DNA of 10,939 nucleotides, from the NCBI GenBank assembly GCA_021794855.1, contig JAJYPZ010000016.1, positions 1 through 10,939 on the forward strand, in the 5' to 3' direction. Below the pieces are notes generated by a model, which saw only the letters and a list, made by a program, of their open reading frames with translations, was not told the origin of the DNA and did not search any database. Source of the DNA: Pseudomonadota bacterium (GTDB lineage: Bacteria; Pseudomonadota; Gammaproteobacteria; Burkholderiales; Sulfuriferulaceae). A program made the translations under genes and the position numbers. Positions 7,800 to 10,939 of this stretch are shown piece after piece (the first letter of the stretch is position 1; each line of letters begins with the position of its first letter).

Positions 7800-7807
7800 A
7801 TACGTAT
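7800..7807. promoter_or_regulatory. 8-base palindrome upstream of urtB
   Basis: The perfect palindrome ATACGTAT lies 13 bases before the urtB start, immediately next to its ribosome binding site. It uses the same ATACG/CGTAT half-sites as the candidate operators upstream of the porin and urtA, but without the 8-base spacer. It may be chance, or a contracted or degenerate relative of those sites. No promoter elements are evident beside it. Confidence 0.2.
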
Positions 7808-7828
7808 CACATTTCAACCAACAGCTCT

Positions 7829-7842
7829 CGCGTCGCAACGCG
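7829..7842 (-). repeat. Minor hairpin in urtA-urtB gap
   Basis: A 5-base inverted repeat CGCGT-CGCA-ACGCG can fold into a short GC-rich stem with a 4-base loop in the urtA-urtB spacer, 10 bases downstream (in transcript order) of the larger hairpin. It has no following uridine run, so it is not a terminator. Alone it is weak evidence; with its neighbour it makes the spacer structured. Confidence 0.3.
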
Positions 7843-7852
7843 TAAATTGCCG

Positions 7853-7876
7853 CTATCGCCAGCAGTCAGGCGATAG
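7853..7876 (-). repeat. Intercistronic hairpin after urtA
   Basis: A perfect 8-base-pair inverted repeat, CTATCGCC and GGCGATAG around an 8-base loop, starts 13 bases after the urtA stop. No T-run follows on the minus strand (CGGCAATTTACG), so it should not end transcription completely. In ABC transporter operons a hairpin after the binding-protein gene often protects the upstream mRNA, letting the periplasmic protein be made in excess over the membrane subunits. That role is inferred here from position. Confidence 0.6.
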
Positions 7877-7889
7877 ACGGCGCTTCGTC

Positions 7890-9179
7890 CTAATAACCCT
7901 TAGGGAAAGGATTAGGCATGATGTAGGGCGAGGTATAGACAATGACCGCCTGACCGTTGACCTGCCATTCGCCGATCCGCAGCCGCGTTTTCAAGTGATG
8001 GTTGGGCTCCAGATACACCATGCCTTCCGGCGCATCGAAACTGATCGTTCCGCTTTGCTCAGCCTGCACCACCTTGTCCGTGTCGAAGCTGCCCGCTTTT
8101 TCGACGGCGGCCTTCCACAGCCAGGGACCTTCGTAAGCGGCTTGCGTCACGTCGCCGATAGGCGCATTCGCTCCCCACATCGTCTTGAACTGCTTGACAA
8201 ATTCTTTATTGCGCGGGGTATCGAGCGACTGGAAATATTTCATGGCGGAATAGAACCCGACCAGATTCTCGCCGCCTATGCCTTTCGCTTCGTCTTCGGT
8301 GACCGACAAGGTGAGCAAAGTCTGATTTTTACCATTTATTCCCGCGGCCTTCAGTTGCTTGAACCAGGAAACGTTCGATCCGCCTACTACCGCGGCGTAA
8401 ATTACATCGGGTCTTTTAAACCGGATTTTATTGATGGTGGAACCGAAATCGGTGCTGCCCAGCGCGACGTATTCTTCGCCCAGGACCTTGCCGTGCAAGA
8501 CGGTTTCGATGTATTTGCGCGCCAGCTTCATGGTCGTGCGCGGCCAGATGTAATCCGAACCGATGAGATAGAAAGTTTTGGCTTTCTTGGCTTTCGCCAC
8601 CCAGTCGAGACCGGCGAATACCTGCTGGGTTGCTTCCTGCCCGGTATAGACTACATTTTTCGATTGCTCCAGCCCTTCGTAAAAAGTCGGGTAATAGAGC
8701 AAGCCGTTATCGCGCTCCAGCACCGGCAGCACGGATTTGCGCGAAGCCGATGTCCAGCAGCCGAAAATAGCCGCTACATGATCTTCTTCCAGCAGTTTTT
8801 TCGCTTTTTCCGCAAAAGTCGGCCAATCCGAAGCGCCGTCTTCCTGAATGATCTTGATTTTACGGCCCAGCACGCCGCCCATCGCGTTGATCTGACTGAT
8901 CGCCAGACGCTCGGCCTCGATCGAACCGGTTTCCGATATCGCCATCGTACCGGTCGACGAGTGCAACTGGCCGACGGTGACCTCGGTATTGGTAATGGCC
9001 AGGCCTGTGGTATCGACTTTTGCAGTCGGTGGCGGCGCGGCATAAGAGCTGCCGGCGATGACGCTTAACAACGCAGCGGCGATAGCCAGCCCGACCTGGC
9101 TGCGCATAAGCGAACTCTCTCTGTGTCCGGCACGCTCTGCCGCACCGCTGGCTGGCGTTATTGATTTTTCGTTTATCAT
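7890..9179 (-). CDS. urtA: Urea/short-chain amide ABC transporter substrate-binding protein
   Basis: A 429-residue periplasmic binding protein of the UrtA/FmdD family. Typical stretches are VTVGQLHSSTGTMAISETGSI, AERLAISQINAMGGVLGRKI, the AAIFGCWTSASRKSVLPVLE block, LLYYPTFYEGLEQSKNVVYTG, and the C-terminal YIMPNPFPKGY. A signal peptide MRSQVGLAIAAALLSVIAGSSYA spans residues 25-47. The 24 residues before it are polar and charged, so translation may instead begin at the ATG at 9107. However, the start given (9179) has a good AAGGA ribosome binding site 8 bases upstream, while 9107 has only a weak purine run. Substrate is urea, short amides such as formamide, or both; formamidase and urease downstream fit either. 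The gene is preceded by a 183-base spacer with a palindromic element and is followed by a hairpin. Confidence 0.95.
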   Translation of the reverse strand: MINEKSITPASGAAERAGHRESSLMRSQVGLAIAAALLSVIAGSSYAAPPPTAKVDTTGLAITNTEVTVGQLHSSTGTMAISETGSIEAERLAISQINAMGGVLGRKIKIIQEDGASDWPTFAEKAKKLLEEDHVAAIFGCWTSASRKSVLPVLERDNGLLYYPTFYEGLEQSKNVVYTGQEATQQVFAGLDWVAKAKKAKTFYLIGSDYIWPRTTMKLARKYIETVLHGKVLGEEYVALGSTDFGSTINKIRFKRPDVIYAAVVGGSNVSWFKQLKAAGINGKNQTLLTLSVTEDEAKGIGGENLVGFYSAMKYFQSLDTPRNKEFVKQFKTMWGANAPIGDVTQAAYEGPWLWKAAVEKAGSFDTDKVVQAEQSGTISFDAPEGMVYLEPNHHLKTRLRIGEWQVNGQAVIVYTSPYIMPNPFPKGY

Positions 9180-9274
9180 CTCGATATTCCTTTTAAGTAA
9201 TGGTGGATTGACTATCCGTTAATCCGAAAAATAGCTTGTGCATGGAAGCAGAATAAGTTTTCTGTTTTCCCCGC

Positions 9275-9295
9275 GACATACGTAAGGTGACGTAT
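9275..9295 (-). promoter_or_regulatory. Candidate operator upstream of urtA (copy 1 of 2)
   Basis: The core is a perfect dyad ATACG-N8-CGTAT (9278-9295), which extends outward as ATACGT-N6-ACGTAT. Read on the minus strand, the 21-base stretch matches the element upstream of the porin at 18 positions: ATACGTCA, then TT after two variable bases, then CGTATGTC after one variable base. It ends 95 bases before the urtA start, a place suited to an activator or repressor. The rest of the 183-base spacer (9180-9362) shows no gene and no strong terminator after the porin. A TATTCT about 21 bases downstream could serve as a -10 box, but only weakly. Confidence 0.55.
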
Positions 9296-9362
9296 AAGCA
9301 CGACTCATCCAGCGCGATTTCGTGAATACGCCAACAGAAACCGCTAAACAAACGCTCTATCC

Positions 9363-10553
9363 TTAGTACTGATATTGCAAACCAACGATAAACTGGTCTC
9401 GATTGGCCAAAGACGGAATTAAACGGTTATCGCTCAACTTGGAATAGGTGGCGCTGATCAGCGCATTGTGGCCGTTTATGACGTAATTGACGCCAAAATC
9501 GGTCTGTTTATCGGAAGTATGGGAAAGATCCCGTTCGAAATCCTGGTAACGGACGTACGGCTGAAATTTGCCCATGCCTATGACTTCAGGGAACAAATAT
9601 TCCAGCGTCGCCAGATAAGCTTTGCCCGCGACCAGTCCGCCCACATTCGGGCCGGTATTGACGCACGCCCCGGAACCCGGCTCGCCGGAATTGCAGTCCG
9701 CCACCCCTAAACCGTAATGATAATAAGCGCCCTCTACCGTGACTACGCCGTCTCCGGCCACTTTTTCCTCGAACAGCAAATCCGTGTTCCATGAACTGTA
9801 GTCACCGGCATTGCTCGGCGAAGCGCCGACTCCGTCCTTCTCGTACTGATAGACCAGGCCCAACGTGAGGATATTTTTTTCGCCGTAATAGGTACTGGCC
9901 GTGTAATAGGCAGGGGCAGGCTCAGGATCGAGAAAATTAATCGCCAGGCGACCTGCGTATAAAAGATTGCCGGACGCATCAGAGCCGCCCGCGACAACAT
10001 TATGGCCATCAAATGCGCCGACCGTATAAACGATCCTGCCGCCCATAGGTTTGCCCCACGCCAGCAAGCCATCATCGCGACCGATAGCGATATTGGGATA
10101 TTGCGAAACAAAAGGAAATTGCCAGACGTTGGTATAGAAAGGCCCATCCAGATTTGACCGGTCACTCGGCGGCAACTCCCGCCCCATCCAGACATTAAAA
10201 TCTTTGGTAAAATCAAGCTGTCCAATGCCATCCATCAGGACGATGTGGCCTGCGGCATCGCGTTCGGTATTAAGGGTGCCTTGGACTATGTTGTTAAATT
10301 GCCCGTTTATGTATATTCGTGCGTCATCCAGCGCAAACGTATTGGAGTTGGAAGTGCCATTCGGCGCTCCGTCCTGCAAATTGGTATAACTCGTTCTCAA
10401 ACCAAAACCCAGAGTCAAGGACTGATCGTCTCCCATATCAAAGGTCTGACCGGCCTCGGCGCCGGGAATACCGAATAACCCCATCAGCAAAGCCACCCCG
10501 GCAGCGTTCAATCTACCGGTCTCACTCGCATTGATACAGCACTTCCTTTTCAT
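9363..10553 (-). CDS. fmdC: Outer-membrane porin, FmdC-like (short-chain amide/urea porin)
   Basis: A 396-residue beta-barrel porin. The N-terminus has basic residues, then a hydrophobic core GVALLMGLFGIPGAEA (19-34) with a likely signal peptidase site after AEA. The mature part is rich in aromatic-glycine strands (for example LTLGFGLRTSY, RIVYTVGAFDG, ILTLGLVYQYEKD) and ends in FIVGLQYQY; a terminal aromatic residue is typical of proteins inserted by the Bam machinery. Cys287 and Cys297 flank a loop and could form a disulfide. Sequence alone says only porin. The FmdC assignment rests on its position beside urtA and fmdA, as in Methylophilus, where FmdC is induced by amides and urea. The ATG has CAGGAG 7 bases upstream. 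It heads the uptake cluster. Confidence 0.85.
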   Translation of the reverse strand: MKRKCCINASETGRLNAAGVALLMGLFGIPGAEAGQTFDMGDDQSLTLGFGLRTSYTNLQDGAPNGTSNSNTFALDDARIYINGQFNNIVQGTLNTERDAAGHIVLMDGIGQLDFTKDFNVWMGRELPPSDRSNLDGPFYTNVWQFPFVSQYPNIAIGRDDGLLAWGKPMGGRIVYTVGAFDGHNVVAGGSDASGNLLYAGRLAINFLDPEPAPAYYTASTYYGEKNILTLGLVYQYEKDGVGASPSNAGDYSSWNTDLLFEEKVAGDGVVTVEGAYYHYGLGVADCNSGEPGSGACVNTGPNVGGLVAGKAYLATLEYLFPEVIGMGKFQPYVRYQDFERDLSHTSDKQTDFGVNYVINGHNALISATYSKLSDNRLIPSLANRDQFIVGLQYQY

Positions 10554-10636
10554 TATCGTACTCCTGAATGTTGATATAAATTGGATACAGCATCGAACTC
10601 ACGACACCAGTTTAAATAACGGCAGGAATACACTGA

Positions 10637-10657
10637 ATACGTCAGATTGCGTATGTC
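10637..10657 (+). promoter_or_regulatory. Candidate operator upstream of the porin gene (copy 2 of 2)
   Basis: The core dyad ATACG-N8-CGTAT (10637-10654) has the same half-sites and spacer length as the element upstream of urtA, and the similarity continues three bases beyond the dyad (GTC). The copies lie in opposite orientation relative to their downstream genes, as expected for a symmetric binding site. This copy ends 83 bases before the porin start codon. Between it and the gene, the minus strand carries TTATTTAAAC, a possible but unconvincing -10 region. No sigma-54 (-24/-12) pattern was found. Confidence 0.55.
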
Positions 10658-10688
10658 AGGGAACAGTCAGCATTAACGGAAATTTACC

Positions 10689-10704
10689 GCAAATGTGAAT
10701 TTGC
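10689..10704. promoter_or_regulatory. Second inverted repeat in the porin upstream region
   Basis: A perfect dyad GCAAAT-GTGA-ATTTGC sits 34 bases upstream of the porin-proximal operator. A palindrome GCGTACGC follows at 10720-10727. The spacing and symmetry suit a dimeric DNA-binding protein, but the half-sites do not match the FNR (TTGAT-N4-ATCAA) or CRP (TGTGA-N6-TCACA) consensus. The surrounding 241-base gap (10554-10794) has no supported gene. Confidence 0.35.
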
Positions 10705-10794
10705 AACGAAAATGCGGAAGCGTACGCGATGAGGTTAGATGTCAGAAAGATAAGGAAAAAGCAGAATTAATGGTGGTAACATAACCTTCAGGTT

Positions 10795-10939
10795 TCAAGA
10801 TGAGCGCTGCAGGAACTTCGCATACAATATGGACAGAATCACAAAAAACGCCGTATGCGCAAAAGCGAAATAAAGCATGCCTATTGCCGGAACGATTGAT
10901 TCCCCGGCAATTCCCATACCGAGCAACGGCAATACTATC
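10795..10939 (-). CDS. C-terminal end of an unidentified membrane protein (partial)
   Basis: A frame entering from the right edge codes for 47 residues and stops at TGA (complement of 10795-10797). The product is strongly hydrophobic: IVLPLLGMGIAG, then SIVPAIGMLYFAFAHTAFFVILSILYA, ending KFLQRSS. This looks like two membrane segments and a short basic cytoplasmic tail, so it is likely a real integral membrane protein rather than chance. Too little is visible to name a family. It is on the same strand as the porin but 241 bases away, so it may be a separate transcription unit. A small dyad AACCT-TC-AGGTT at 10783-10794 adjoins the stop codon but lacks a T-run. Confidence 0.5.
   Translation of the reverse strand, partial: IVLPLLGMGIAGESIVPAIGMLYFAFAHTAFFVILSILYAKFLQRSS

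Noticed and set aside
7995..9068. A long plus-strand open frame (357 codons) opposite urtA
   Set aside because: It is antisense to a clearly conserved binding protein and its translation shows no family features; it results from codon bias of urtA.
9180..9362. An intrinsic terminator after the porin gene
   Set aside because: The only dyads in this spacer are the ATACG-N8-CGTAT element and a weak CACGA/TCGTG pair with a 16-base loop; neither is followed by a T-run on the minus strand.
10554..10794. A sigma-54 promoter with NtrC control upstream of the porin, expected for nitrogen-scavenging genes
   Set aside because: No GG-N10-GC pattern with TGGCAC/TTGC-like flanks was found by eye here or in the spacer before urtA, and no clear paired GCAC/GTGC sites were seen.

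Overview
The window reads as one long minus-strand block for taking up and breaking down urea and short-chain amides. From right to left, in the direction of transcription, it holds the last 47 residues of an unidentified membrane protein, an outer-membrane porin of the FmdC type, a complete urea/amide ABC transporter (urtA, urtB, urtC, urtD, urtE), formamidase fmdA with its small zinc-ribbon partner fmdB, and the urease genes ureD, ureA, ureB, ureJ and the first 137 codons of ureC. No plus-strand gene is supported. No RNA gene, insertion sequence, CRISPR array or phage remnant was seen.

The organism is a Gram-negative bacterium, shown by the outer-membrane porin and the signal-peptide-bearing binding protein. 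The FmdC-like porin, FmdD/UrtA-like binding protein and FmdA/FmdB resemble the amide-utilisation genes known from the methylotroph Methylophilus methylotrophus. Together with the separate UreA and UreB chains, this suggests a beta- or gammaproteobacterium, possibly a methylotroph, methanotroph or nitrifier. That placement is inference.

The genes form a logical route. The porin lets urea and amides cross the outer membrane. UrtA binds them in the periplasm, and UrtB/UrtC with the ATPases UrtD/UrtE carry them into the cytoplasm. FmdA hydrolyses formamide to formate and ammonia. Urease (UreABC), matured with help from UreD and probably supplied with nickel by UreJ, hydrolyses urea. The remaining accessory genes (ureE, ureF, ureG) would be expected beyond the left edge but cannot be seen.

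Genes within the transporter and urease blocks are tightly packed: a 4-base overlap at urtC/urtD and gaps of 2 to 21 bases at most other junctions. The larger gaps are before the porin (241 bases), before urtA (183), before urtB (76, or 103 from the chosen start), before fmdA (63) and before ureD (107). The most notable non-coding signal is a 21-base palindromic element that occurs twice, upstream of the porin and upstream of urtA, with 18 of 21 positions identical. It is a candidate operator for a shared amide/urea regulator. The urtA-urtB gap carries a clean hairpin.
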